Source: Streptomyces violaceoruber
GTDB lineage: Bacteria; Actinomycetota; Actinomycetes; Streptomycetales; Streptomycetaceae
Reading direction: 5' to 3'
Assembly: GCF_033406955.1 (NCBI RefSeq)
Contig: NZ_CP137734.1
Coordinates: 6,510,001 to 6,574,000, forward strand
DNA length: 64,000 nucleotides
Part shown: positions 23,711 through 31,977 of the stretch, piece after piece
How positions within the stretch are numbered: the stretch's first letter is position 1
Layout: every line of letters begins with the position of its first letter
Notes under the pieces: generated by a model
The model's input: the letters and a program-made list of their open reading frames with translations, nothing else
Databases searched by the model: none
Told to the model about the DNA's origin: nothing
Position numbers and translations under genes: made by a program

Positions 23711-24499
23711 TCAGCCGACGTCCGTCCGGGTCACCACCACCGCCACCGTCGGGCGGTCCGCCACCGCCTCGGACACCGCCGCGCGGACCCGCCGGGCCAC
23801 CTCGACGGCCCGGTGGTCCGCCCGCACCGCCAGCTCCACCCGGACGTGGCGGCGCGGCAGGGCACCCTCCCGGGGCGGCGGCTCGGTCAGGTGCACCGGA
23901 CGGCCCAGTACGCCCGTCAGCCGCGCCACGCCCGGCACCGTCAGCGCGGCCCGGGCGACGCGCCCCTCGTCCCCGCTCGCTTCGCTTCCGTCGTCGCTTC
24001 CGCCGTCGCCGGTGTCGGTGTCGGTGTCGGCCGCGTCGACGGGCCCCGGCCCGGGCCCGGCCTCCGGACCCGCCTCCGGCGTTTCGTCGAGCAGGCCGGT
24101 CACCCGCAGGTCCACGTCCGCCGCCGTGAGGCCGAGCCGCGCGGCCGCCGCCTCCGCCAGCGCGGCCCGCAGGCGCGCGGCCGTCGCCGGCAGGGGCTCC
24201 GCGACCGCCGTCGTCGGCCCCACGACCACCGCGAAGTCGGCCGTCACCCGCAGCGGACCGGGCGGCAGCGCACCCGGCGGAAGCGGTACGGCGGGCTCGC
24301 GCACGTCGTCCGGGTCCGCGAGCCCGACCCGCAGGTCACCCGGACGCACCCCCGCCACCCCCCGGGCCGCCGCCAGCAGCACCTCCCGGGCCGCCCGCTC
24401 GGCGATCCACGCGCCGTCCCCCGGGCCGCCCAGCGGCAGCAGCCTGCCGAGACCCAACTGCTCCCGCACCGCCCGAGTCCACCGGTCCGCCGTAGTCAT
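23711..24499 (-). CDS. Asp23-like protein with two degenerate domains, divergent from the Asp23 operon
   Basis: 262 residues, ATG at 24499. The N-terminal half (LLAAARGVAGVRPGDLRVGL, then VTADFAVVVG and AAARLGLTAADVDLRVTGLL) and the C-terminal half (ALTVPGVARLTGVLGRPVHL, then VELAVRADHRAVEVARRVRA and VAVVVTRTDVG) both follow the Asp23 pattern of an AxxVxGV opening and an alternating-strand close. The linker is acidic, with a DTDTDTG run encoded by a GGTGTC microrepeat. It lies 87 bases from the divergent Asp23 gene and shares its promoter region. The Asp23 relation is my inference from pattern. Confidence 0.65.
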   Translation of the reverse strand: MTTADRWTRAVREQLGLGRLLPLGGPGDGAWIAERAAREVLLAAARGVAGVRPGDLRVGLADPDDVREPAVPLPPGALPPGPLRVTADFAVVVGPTTAVAEPLPATAARLRAALAEAAAARLGLTAADVDLRVTGLLDETPEAGPEAGPGPGPVDAADTDTDTGDGGSDDGSEASGDEGRVARAALTVPGVARLTGVLGRPVHLTEPPPREGALPRRHVRVELAVRADHRAVEVARRVRAAVSEAVADRPTVAVVVTRTDVG

Positions 24500-24586
24500 T
24501 GCCCCAGCCTGCCGCATCCGTGGCGCGAGTCACCGCAACCCCGCCTAACGTGGGCACAGGACTACGACCGAAAGGGACGTACGGCG

Positions 24587-25069
24587 ATGAGCGACATGGA
24601 GAGCAACCGGAGCGGGCAGGACACGATCGAGACCTCCGGTACGGCCAAGGGCCAGACGATTCGGCGCGGCGGCGGAGACCCCGGCACCCGGGGACGCACC
24701 ACGATCGCCGACGGCGTCGTCGAGAAGATCACCGGAATGGCGGCACGCGACGTCTCCGGTGTGCATGCGATGGGCAGCGGGATGTCGCGCACCTTCGGCG
24801 CCGTGCGCGACCGGGTGCCCGGCGGGACCAAGTCCGGGGTGACGCGCGGGGTGAAGGCCGAGGTCGGCGAGAAGCAGACCGCCCTCGATCTGGAGATCGT
24901 CGTCGAATACGGCGTGTCGATCGCGGACGTGGCCCGGGACGTGCGGGAGAACGTGGTGGCGGCGGTGGAGCGGATGACCGGTCTGGAGGTCGTCGAGGTC
25001 AACATCGCGGTGAGCGACGTGAAGCTGCCCGACGAGGAGGACGAGGAACCGGAACCCCGGATCAGGTGA
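24587..25069 (+). CDS. Asp23/Gls24 family envelope stress response protein
   Basis: 160 residues, ATG after AAAGGGA. After a hydrophilic N-terminal tail the Asp23 domain begins at about residue 40: TTIADGVVEKITGMAARDVSGVHAMG, here broken by a Gly/Arg-rich insertion, then ALDLEIVVEYGVSIADVARD and VVAAVERMTGLEVVEVNIAV. The C-terminus is acidic. Asp23 proteins assemble as a layer under the membrane through the anchor AmaP, and respond to cell-wall or alkaline stress in Firmicutes. This is the first gene of a five-gene row. Confidence 0.92.
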   Translation: MSDMESNRSGQDTIETSGTAKGQTIRRGGGDPGTRGRTTIADGVVEKITGMAARDVSGVHAMGSGMSRTFGAVRDRVPGGTKSGVTRGVKAEVGEKQTALDLEIVVEYGVSIADVARDVRENVVAAVERMTGLEVVEVNIAVSDVKLPDEEDEEPEPRIR

Positions 25070-25131
25070 CACGGACGCTGACGGAACGCTGACTGAACGG
25101 TGAGTGAATCGGTGAATGAGGGGAGCGCACC

Positions 25132-25317
25132 ATGAGCATGGCCGTGGTCGGCATGATCGCCGGCATGGCACTGGGCTTCGCCGGATACTTCGGCGGGTTC
25201 GGCGCCTTCCTGCTGGTGGCGGCCCTGGGGGCCGTCGGGTTCGTCGTCGGCCGCTTCCTGGAGGGGGACATGGAACTCGGTGACTTCTTCCGTACCCGCG
25301 ACGACCGGCGGCGGTGA
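25132..25317 (+). CDS. Small membrane protein of the Asp23 locus (DUF2273-like)
   Basis: 61 residues, ATG 25132 after GGGGAGCG. Two tightly spaced hydrophobic helices (about 3-22 and 24-43) are rich in Gly, Ala and Phe. The charged tail ends RTRDDRRR. Small hydrophobic proteins of this kind (DUF2273) accompany Asp23 and AmaP in other bacteria, so it is probably a membrane partner. Its stop codon overlaps the next start (GTGA). Confidence 0.8.
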   Translation: MSMAVVGMIAGMALGFAGYFGGFGAFLLVAALGAVGFVVGRFLEGDMELGDFFRTRDDRRR

Positions 25318-25697
25318 CCGGCGTGAGCGATGGGGCCGGTGAGCTCCTCGAACCCCTGGCCCGCGTGGCACCGGGGGAGCGCGGCGCCACGCGGATCGCC
25401 GACCGGGTCGTCGCCAAGGTCGCGGCCCGGGCGGCGCGCGAGGCGCTCGGCCCGCTCCACCCGGACGCCGCACGGCCGTACGCGACCGTCGACGTCCACC
25501 ACGACACCGCACACGTCCGGGTCCACCTCGAACTCGACTACCCCTGCGACATCGGCGCCCGCTGCGGCCAGGTGCGTCACCAAGTCGTCCAGCGGGTACG
25601 TGCGTTGGTGGGCATGGCGGTGCCGGAGGTCGCCGTCCGGGTGGAGCGGCTGCACCTGGCGGCGCAGTACGGCGCGAGGCACGGGAGGACGCGATGA
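25314..25697 (+). CDS. Second Asp23/Gls24 family protein
   Basis: 127 residues from GTG 25314 (overlapping the previous stop); GTG 25323 is an alternative. RGATRIADRVVAKVAARAAR and later YATVDVHHDTAHVRVHLELD, then HQVVQRVRALVGMAVPEVAV, follow the Asp23 domain order without the long tails of the first copy. It lacks a membrane segment. It probably pairs with the first copy or with the AmaP-like proteins encoded next. Confidence 0.82.
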   Translation: MTGVSDGAGELLEPLARVAPGERGATRIADRVVAKVAARAAREALGPLHPDAARPYATVDVHHDTAHVRVHLELDYPCDIGARCGQVRHQVVQRVRALVGMAVPEVAVRVERLHLAAQYGARHGRTR

Positions 25698-26374
25698 GCG
25701 AGCCGCAGGGCTCCGGGACGGGAGAGGGCAGCACCCAGCGCCTGCCCGTCGTGGAACGCGGCACCCATCCGGGTGCGGCACCGTCGCCGGACCAGCACGA
25801 GCCCGGGCCCCCGGACGCGTCCGGGAGCGGACGTGCGGGCCGTTTCTGGTCCGTGCGCCGAGTCCCCGCCGGCCTCGTCGCGCTGCTGCTCCTGCTCCTC
25901 GCCGGGGCCTTCCTCTACGACGTCGCCGCCGTGCGCGCCGGCCGGTCCGCGCTCGGCTGGCGCCGCGACCTGGCCCGGCAGCTCGCCGAACGGCCCGTCG
26001 ACGACACCTGGGTGCTGGTCGGCGCGGGCGTCGCGGCGGCCCTCGGGCTCTGGCTGCTCGTGCTGGCCCTCACCCCCGGACTGCGCCGGGTGCTGCCGAT
26101 GCGGCGCACGCATCCGGACGTACGCGCCGGGCTGCACCGGGACGCCGCCGCCACGGTGCTGCGCGACCGGGCCATGGAGGTCTCCGGGGTGCAGTCGGCG
26201 CGGGTGCGGATGCGCCGCCGCCGGGCCCGGGTACGGGCGCTGTCGCACTTCCGGGAACTGGACGACGTACGGGCCGACCTGGACGGTGTGCTCGACGACG
26301 CGGTGCGCGGCCTCGGTCTGGCCCGGCCGCCCGCCGTGTCGCTGCGGGTTGCGCGCCCCGGACGGAAGGGGTGA
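25694..26374 (+). CDS. DUF6286-type membrane protein of the Asp23 locus
   Basis: 226 residues, ATG overlapping the previous stop. A hydrophilic, proline-rich N-terminal tail of about 55 residues is followed by a hydrophobic helix (about 57-78), an Arg-rich loop, a second helix (about 105-128), then a cytoplasmic domain of about 90 residues. That domain's alternating pattern (VSGVQSARVRMRRRRARVRA) resembles a degenerate Asp23 or AmaP C-terminal domain. Context suggests a second membrane anchor for Asp23 proteins. Confidence 0.78.
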   Translation: MSEPQGSGTGEGSTQRLPVVERGTHPGAAPSPDQHEPGPPDASGSGRAGRFWSVRRVPAGLVALLLLLLAGAFLYDVAAVRAGRSALGWRRDLARQLAERPVDDTWVLVGAGVAAALGLWLLVLALTPGLRRVLPMRRTHPDVRAGLHRDAAATVLRDRAMEVSGVQSARVRMRRRRARVRALSHFRELDDVRADLDGVLDDAVRGLGLARPPAVSLRVARPGRKG

Positions 26375-26958
26375 GCGCGGTGCTCAGGACGGTGAACCGG
26401 GTACTGACGGCACTGGCGGGTCTGGTCCTGCTGGCCCTCGGCGGTGCGGTGCTGGCCGTGGGCTGCGACGCCCCGGCACCCTCCTGGTGGGTCCACCAGG
26501 GGCCGCACGACGTGCTGCTGAGCAACGCCGAACGGACCCGGTGGCGGGAGGCCGGCTGGTGGTGGCCGGTCGTCATCGCCGGGCTCGCGGTCCTGCTGCT
26601 GCTCGCCCTGTGGTGGCTGGTCGCGGTGGTACGCCGCCGCAGGCTCACCGAGGTCCTCGTCGACACCGGGGACGGCGAGGGCGCCACGCTGCGCGGCAGG
26701 GCACTGGAGGACGTCGTCGCCGGTGAGGCGGACCGCGTGGACGGCGTCGAACGGGCCGGCGTCCGGCTCACCGGCCGCCGCGACGCCCCGGCGGCCCGCG
26801 TCCGGCTGCTCCTGGCTCCCCACGTGGACCCCGGCACGGCCCTGCACGACCTCACCACCCGGGCCCTGTCCCACGCCCGTGACTCGGCGAACCTCGCCTC
26901 CCTCCCGGCGGAGGTCCAGCTCCGTGGCGTCAAGCACGGGGCCGAACGGGTCAACTGA
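26371..26958 (+). CDS. amaP: AmaP-like alkaline-shock membrane anchor protein
   Basis: 195 residues from GTG 26371 (overlapping the previous stop); GTG 26380 has better Shine-Dalgarno spacing and would give 192. Two helices (about 13-33 and 66-88) flank a Trp-rich extracytoplasmic loop (SWWVHQGPH). The cytoplasmic C-terminal half includes RALEDVVAGEADRVDGVERA and a strand-rich end, the layout of AmaP. AmaP tethers Asp23 to the membrane in Staphylococcus. It is the last gene of the row; an SDR gene converges on it 34 bases later. Confidence 0.8.
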   Translation: MSAVLRTVNRVLTALAGLVLLALGGAVLAVGCDAPAPSWWVHQGPHDVLLSNAERTRWREAGWWWPVVIAGLAVLLLLALWWLVAVVRRRRLTEVLVDTGDGEGATLRGRALEDVVAGEADRVDGVERAGVRLTGRRDAPAARVRLLLAPHVDPGTALHDLTTRALSHARDSANLASLPAEVQLRGVKHGAERVN

Positions 26959-26992
26959 GGGAGCGGCCCCCCGGCACCGCCCGGCCGGCTCC

Positions 26993-27748
26993 TCAGAACC
27001 CGTGCCGCACGCCGCCGTCCACCGGCAGCATCACGCCCGTGATGTACGACGCCGCGGGGGAGAGCAGGAACGCCGACGCGCGGCCGAACTCCTCCGGGGC
27101 GCCGTAGCGGCGCAGCGGGATGCGGGACTCGGCGGCCGCCCTGGTCGCCTCCGGGTCGGCCGACAGCCCGTCCAGCTCGCGCACCCGGTCGGTGTCGACG
27201 CGCCCCGGCAGCAGGCCGACGACGCGGATGCCGCGCGGGCCCAGCTCGTCGGCGAGGGACTTGGCGAAACCCGCGAGCCCGGGGCGCAGACCGTTGGAGA
27301 TGGTCAGGCCCGGGATCGGCTCGTGCACCGAGCCCGACAGCACGAACCCGATCACCCCGCCGTCCGCCAGCTCGGCCGCCGCCGCCCGGGCCAGCCGCAC
27401 CGCGCCGAGGAACACCGACTCGAACGCCGACTGCCACTGCTCGTCCGTGGTGTCGGCGACGAACCCGGGCGGCGGCCCGCCCACGCTGATCAGTACGCCG
27501 TCGAAACGGCCGAAGCGCTCACGGGCGGTGGCGATCAGCCGCCCGGCGGCCTCCGGGTCGGCGTTGTCCGCGGCGACGCCGACCGCGTCCGGTCCCAGTG
27601 CCGCGGCCGCCTGAGCGACGCTCTTCTCGTCCCGCCCCGTGACGACCACCTTCGCCCCGTCGGCGACCAGCTCGCGCGCGGCGGCGTTGCCCAGGCCCCG
27701 GGTGGCACCCGTGACGACGTACACCCGGTCCTTCAGTCCAAGATCCAT
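26993..27748 (-). CDS. Short-chain dehydrogenase/reductase lacking the canonical Tyr
   Basis: 251 residues, ATG at 27748. The Rossmann motif TGATRGLGNAAARELVADGA and the end PASYITGVMLPVDGGV are classical SDR. Where YxxxK is expected the sequence reads SNGLRPGLAGFAKSLADEL, so Asn and Arg replace Tyr and Lys. The Ser of FVLSGSVHEP is kept. A subgroup of 3-oxoacyl reductase-like SDRs shares this SNxxRPG pattern, so it may still be active with a different mechanism. The GH15 gene ends only five bases away upstream on the same strand, so the two are probably co-transcribed. Confidence 0.88.
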   Translation of the reverse strand: MDLGLKDRVYVVTGATRGLGNAAARELVADGAKVVVTGRDEKSVAQAAAALGPDAVGVAADNADPEAAGRLIATARERFGRFDGVLISVGGPPPGFVADTTDEQWQSAFESVFLGAVRLARAAAAELADGGVIGFVLSGSVHEPIPGLTISNGLRPGLAGFAKSLADELGPRGIRVVGLLPGRVDTDRVRELDGLSADPEATRAAAESRIPLRRYGAPEEFGRASAFLLSPAASYITGVMLPVDGGVRHGF

Positions 27749-27753
27749 GACCC

Positions 27754-29541
27754 CTATCCTGCCTCCTCGCCCCCGAACAGGGCGAGGGCCGTGTTCACCA
27801 GGCCGACGTGGCTGAAGGCCTGCGGGAAGTTGCCGAGCTGGTGTCCGGCCACCGGGTCGTACTCCTCGGCCAGCAGCCCCACGTCGTTGGCGAGCCCCAC
27901 CAGCCGCTCGAACAGCTCCCGGGCCTCCTTCGTCCGGCCGGTCGCGTGCAGCGCGTCCGCGTACCAGAACGAGCACACTAGGAACGTCCCCTCGCCGCCC
28001 GGCAGGCCGTCCACGGGATCGCCCTCGGTGCTGTAGCGCCGCACCAGGCCGTCCCGGGCCAGCTCCGCGCCGATCGCGTCGACCGTGCCGACCACCCGCG
28101 GGTCGTCCGGCGGCAGGAAGCCCACGCGCGGGATGAGCAGCACCGAGGCGTCCAGCTCCCGCGAGCCGTAGTACTGGGTGAAGGTGTTGCGCACCGGGTC
28201 GTAGCCCTTCTCGCACACCTCGCGGTGCACCTCGTCGCGCAGCGCCCGCCAGCCGTCGAGGTCACCGCCGCCCAGCTCGGGACGGTCCTCCAGCGTGCGC
28301 ACCGCCCGGTCCAGGGCCACCCACGTCATCACCTTCGAGTGCACGAACTGCCGGCGCCCGCCCCGCACCTCCCACAGCCCCTCGTCCGGCTCCCGCCACG
28401 CCGTGGCCAGGAACTCCATCAGGGCGCACTGCAACTCCCACATCTGCGGCCGGGGGCGCATCCCGGCCAGCCGGGCCAGCGACAGGGAGTCCATGACCTC
28501 GCCGTACACGTCCAGCTGGAGCTGGTTCACCGCGTCGTTGCCGATGCGCACGGGCGCGGAACCGGCGAAGCCGGACAGCCACGGCAGCTCGTACTCGGGC
28601 AGCCGCCGCTCGCCCGCGACGCCGTACATGATCTGCAGGTCCGCCGGGTTGCCCGCGACCGCGCGCAGCAGCCAGTCGCGCCAGGCCTCCGCCTCCTCCA
28701 GGTAGCCCGCCGACAGCAGGGCGCCCAGGGTGAGCGTGGAGTCGCGCAGCCAGCAGAAGCGGTAGTCCCAGTTGCGCACACCGCCCGGCTCCTCGGGCAG
28801 CGAGGTGGTGGGGGCGGCCACGATGCCCCCGGTGGGCTGGTACGTGAGTGCCTTCAGCGTGATCAGGGAGCGGACCACGGCGTCGCGGTGCGGGCCGTCG
28901 TAGCGGCAGCGTGCCGCCCACTCGCGCCAGTCCTCCACGCTGTGCTCCAGCGACATGTACGGGTCGATCAGCGGCGGCCGGGGCTCGTGCGAGGGGTGCC
29001 AGGTCAGCACGAACGCGACCTTCTCGCCCGCGGCGACGGTGAACTCGGCGTGCGTCCCGAAGTCCTGGCCCCAGCTGTGCACCTCGGGCTCGCTGCGCAG
29101 CCACGCCGAGTCGGGTCCGGCGACAGCCACCCGGTGCCCGTCGGACCGGCGCACCCACGGCACGATCGAGCCGTGGTCGAAGCGCAGCCGGAGCACGCTG
29201 CGCACGGTGACCTCGCCGCTCAGGCCCTCCACGATGCGGACGAGATCGGGGGCCCGGTCGCGCTGGGGCATCAGGTCGGTGACGCGGACCGCACCGTCCT
29301 CGGTCTCCCACTCGGTGTCCAGGACCAGGGTGTCCCGCCGGTAGGCACGCCGTGTGCAGCGTTCGGCGCCCTCGGGGGCGATGCGCCAGTGGCCGTTGTC
29401 CTCGTCGCCGAGCAGCTTGGCGAAGCAGGCGGCCGAGTCGAAGCGGGGCAGGCAGAGCCAGTCCACGGAGCCGTCTGCGGAGACCAGGGCCGCCGTCTGC
29501 TGGTCGCCGATGAGCGCGTAGTCCTCGATGTGGGGGTGCAC
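27754..29541 (-). CDS. Glycoside hydrolase family 15 protein (glucoamylase/trehalase type)
   Basis: 595 residues, GTG at 29541 with AAGAGG upstream, giving the usual start VHPHIEDYALIGDQQTAALV. There is no signal peptide, so it is cytoplasmic. An N-terminal beta-sandwich (about 1-230) precedes an (alpha/alpha)6 barrel with GGVRNWDYRFCWLRDSTLTL and LPGGEGTFLVCSFWYADAL, where the catalytic Glu residues lie. Related actinobacterial enzymes include the GH15 trehalases and proteins annotated as glucoamylases. Trehalose is a plausible substrate, unproven here. Confidence 0.9.
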   Translation of the reverse strand: MHPHIEDYALIGDQQTAALVSADGSVDWLCLPRFDSAACFAKLLGDEDNGHWRIAPEGAERCTRRAYRRDTLVLDTEWETEDGAVRVTDLMPQRDRAPDLVRIVEGLSGEVTVRSVLRLRFDHGSIVPWVRRSDGHRVAVAGPDSAWLRSEPEVHSWGQDFGTHAEFTVAAGEKVAFVLTWHPSHEPRPPLIDPYMSLEHSVEDWREWAARCRYDGPHRDAVVRSLITLKALTYQPTGGIVAAPTTSLPEEPGGVRNWDYRFCWLRDSTLTLGALLSAGYLEEAEAWRDWLLRAVAGNPADLQIMYGVAGERRLPEYELPWLSGFAGSAPVRIGNDAVNQLQLDVYGEVMDSLSLARLAGMRPRPQMWELQCALMEFLATAWREPDEGLWEVRGGRRQFVHSKVMTWVALDRAVRTLEDRPELGGGDLDGWRALRDEVHREVCEKGYDPVRNTFTQYYGSRELDASVLLIPRVGFLPPDDPRVVGTVDAIGAELARDGLVRRYSTEGDPVDGLPGGEGTFLVCSFWYADALHATGRTKEARELFERLVGLANDVGLLAEEYDPVAGHQLGNFPQAFSHVGLVNTALALFGGEEAG

Positions 29542-29606
29542 GGGTTGACCTCTTCCCGGCCTCGGCCGGAGCAATCGGATCCGCCCCGCGCGCTCCCGCC
29601 GCCCGG

Positions 29607-30398
29607 CTACACCGTCACGGGTTCCGCCTCCGCGGGCTCCACGTCCTCGGCGGCCTCCCGGTCGCGCTTCTCCCGGCGGACCAGGAACCACCAGCCGACC
29701 GGAACGGCCGCGGCGAACAGCCACCACTGGATGGCGTAGGCGAAGTTCAGCGCGGCGTTCTCGTTGCCGGGCCCGCCGATGGGCTCCGGGGTGTCGTTCT
29801 TGGGCTCGGGAGTCTTCAGGACCACGTACCCGCCGAGCACCCGGGCGTCCAGGCGCTCGGCCTGCTGCTCGCTGTTGATGAGCATGATCTGCCGGTCCGG
29901 GAGACCTTCGAGGTCCTTGATGCCGCTCGCCTCGGTCGTCTCGTCGGGCATCAGCCGGCCGGTGAGGGTCAGTTCGCCCCGGGGCGGTGCGGGGACCTTC
30001 GGGAACGCGGTCTGGCTCGGGCCGTCCGCGGGGATCCAGCCCCGGTTGACCAGCAGGACCTTGCCGTCGTTCAGCACGAACGGGGTCAGTACGTGGTAGC
30101 CGATGTTGTCGTCGCCGTCGGTGCGGCGGCGGACCACGACCTCGCGGTCCGTGTCGAAGCGGCCCTTCGCGGTGACGGTGCGGTACCGCTCGCGCGTGGT
30201 GATCTTCTCGCCGGGTGCGGTCAGCGACTCCACGGGCACCGGTGGCGCCTCGAGCGCGTGCGCGACCAGGTCGTTCCGGGCGGTGCGCTCCTCGTAGCGG
30301 TGCATCTGCCAGAAGCCCAGCTTGATCATCGTGGGGATGAGCAGCACGGCGAGCAGCGTGAGGATCACCCACTGGCGGGACAACAGGAAGCGGTACAC
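29607..30398 (-). CDS. SURF1 family cytochrome c oxidase assembly protein
   Basis: 263 residues from GTG 30398, giving YRFLLSRQWVILTLLAVLL as the first transmembrane helix. A second helix near the C-terminus (IQWWLFAAAVPVGWWFLV) ends the membrane hairpin, with the SURF1 domain outside: GFWQMHRYEERTARN, LVNRGWIPADG and LLPG-like turns. The tail is acidic (AAEDVEPAEAEPVTV). SURF1 proteins help insert haem a into oxidase subunit I. The longer open frame upstream lacks family sequence. Confidence 0.9.
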   Translation of the reverse strand: MYRFLLSRQWVILTLLAVLLIPTMIKLGFWQMHRYEERTARNDLVAHALEAPPVPVESLTAPGEKITTRERYRTVTAKGRFDTDREVVVRRRTDGDDNIGYHVLTPFVLNDGKVLLVNRGWIPADGPSQTAFPKVPAPPRGELTLTGRLMPDETTEASGIKDLEGLPDRQIMLINSEQQAERLDARVLGGYVVLKTPEPKNDTPEPIGGPGNENAALNFAYAIQWWLFAAAVPVGWWFLVRREKRDREAAEDVEPAEAEPVTV

Positions 30399-30542
30399 GC
30401 ATCGACGGTACCTTGGCCCGGATCGGCCCTCGCGAGGAGGTCCCCGCGAGGGCCACAGCCCCGCGTCGGCGGGGAGCACGGCCGGCATCCGTGCCGCGGC
30501 GTGGGTTCAACGACCGCTTCGCCCGGCTGCCACGCGAAGTGC

Positions 30543-30776
30543 TCAGACCTTGTCGACGATCCCCGCCCTCCCCTCCGCGCGGGCGCAGTGGGCGCCGCAG
30601 AACCAGTGGCCGTCGACCTCGACGCCCTGGCCGATGATCTGCACCCGGCAGTGCTCGCAGATGGGGGCCATCCGGTGGATCGCGCAGGAGAAGCAGTCGA
30701 AGACGTGCACCGCTCCCTGGGCGTGGACCTCGAAGGTCATGCCGTAGTTGTTGCCGCAGACTTCACATGTCGCCAT
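30543..30776 (-). CDS. Small Cys/His-rich protein, probably zinc-binding
   Basis: 77 residues, ATG at 30776. Four paired motifs are present: CEVCGN, FDCFSCAIHRM, CEHCRVQI and FCGAHCARAEG. This is a treble-clef or zinc-ribbon arrangement able to bind two metals. There is no membrane segment. The family is conserved in actinobacteria without known function. It is a stand-alone gene between the surf1-like gene and the exonuclease gene. Confidence 0.85.
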   Translation of the reverse strand: MATCEVCGNNYGMTFEVHAQGAVHVFDCFSCAIHRMAPICEHCRVQIIGQGVEVDGHWFCGAHCARAEGRAGIVDKV

Positions 30777-30839
30777 GCGCCACAGGGTGGGCCGTCGCCG
30801 CGAACGCGGGCCAGCGGCCGCCGGGCGAGTCGCCCGGAA

Positions 30840-31826
30840 TCACCCGTCCGCAGGCTCGACGTCCGCGAGCAGTTGTCCGAAGGCCGCCTCGTCCACCACC
30901 GGAGTCCCGAACTGGCGGGCCTTGACCACCTTGGAGGTGCCCGAGTCCGGATCGTTGGTGACCAGCAGGCTGGTCAGCCGGGACAGACTGGTCGCGACGT
31001 GCAGTCCCGCCTCGACGGCGCGGTCCTCCAGCAGGTCGCGCTCGACGGAGGTGTCACCCGAGAAGGCGACCCGCATGCCCTGCTTGAGCCGTTTGCCCTC
31101 TTCGTACCGGCCCGGGTTGGGATGGGGGCATGCGGGCCTTTTACGGGAGGGGCGCCAACTGGTCGGCCGGTAGCTCCCGTAGCCCGCCTGCTGCCCGATC
31201 CGGGGCGCGGGCCGGTCCGACCACTCGGTCAGCGGCCGGCACTCGTGCAGCGGCAGCCGCACGTCCCCGGCCGCCGCGGCGAGCAGACTCGGCCGGAACG
31301 CCTCCGCCAGCACCCGGGCGTCGTCCAGCGCGTGGTGCGCCCGCTGCTGCACGACGCCGAAGTGCGCGGCCAGCGACTCCAGCTTGTGGTTGGGCAGCGG
31401 CAGGTCCAGCGCCTTGGACAGCGCGATGGTGCACAGGCGTTGACGCACCGGTGCCTCGCGCTCCGCGCGCGCGTACTCACGGGCGATCATCTGCCAGTCG
31501 AAGACCGCGTTGTGCGCGACGAGGACCCGCCCGTCGAGCCGGGCCGCGAACTCCTCGGCGACGTCCGGGAAGAGCGGTGCGTCCCGGAGCACGTCGCTGG
31601 TCAGACCGTGTATCCACACCGGGCCCGGATCGCGCTGCGGATTGACCAGGGTGTACCAGTGGTCCTCGACCTCGCCGCGGGCGTCCAGCCGGTAGACGGC
31701 CGCCGAGATGATGCGGTCGTCGCGGGCCAGGCCGGTGGTCTCCACGTCGACGACCGCGTAACCCTGGGGATACGCGGCCGGCCACGCCGTGGCGGACGGC
31801 GCTGCGGTCGTGCGGTCTTCGAGCAT
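30840..31826 (-). CDS. DEDDh 3'-5' exonuclease with C-terminal BRCT domain (DnaQ-like)
   Basis: 328 residues. The exonuclease domain (about 15-180) has all acidic residues: AVVDVETTGL, IHGLTSDVL, LVAHNAVFDWQMI and HHALDDARVLAEAF. A Pro/Arg linker (about 200-240) precedes a BRCT domain (about 245-325) starting GMRVAFSGDTSVERDLLE. Such proteins resemble the epsilon proofreading subunit of DNA polymerase III. ATG 31826 lacks a Shine-Dalgarno sequence but has TATCCT eight bases upstream, so the mRNA may be leaderless; TTG 31832 is an alternative. Confidence 0.92.
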   Translation of the reverse strand: MLEDRTTAAPSATAWPAAYPQGYAVVDVETTGLARDDRIISAAVYRLDARGEVEDHWYTLVNPQRDPGPVWIHGLTSDVLRDAPLFPDVAEEFAARLDGRVLVAHNAVFDWQMIAREYARAEREAPVRQRLCTIALSKALDLPLPNHKLESLAAHFGVVQQRAHHALDDARVLAEAFRPSLLAAAAGDVRLPLHECRPLTEWSDRPAPRIGQQAGYGSYRPTSWRPSRKRPACPHPNPGRYEEGKRLKQGMRVAFSGDTSVERDLLEDRAVEAGLHVATSLSRLTSLLVTNDPDSGTSKVVKARQFGTPVVDEAAFGQLLADVEPADG

Positions 31827-31977
31827 GGTCAATGAGGATACGGGCCCGGACCGACACTCCGGTCCCGCAGGTGCCCGGTGCCGTCAACGCCCGGGCGTCC
31901 GGGGAGTGTTGCGACACCCCGTCGGCGCCCTCGCCGACGCCCTCACCAATGGCCTCATGATGCCCTCACCAACGGAC

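Noticed and set aside
24010..24035. ggtgtc hexamer microrepeat
   Set aside because: It merely encodes the DTDTDTG run in the Asp23-like protein and is too short to list as a separate repeat.
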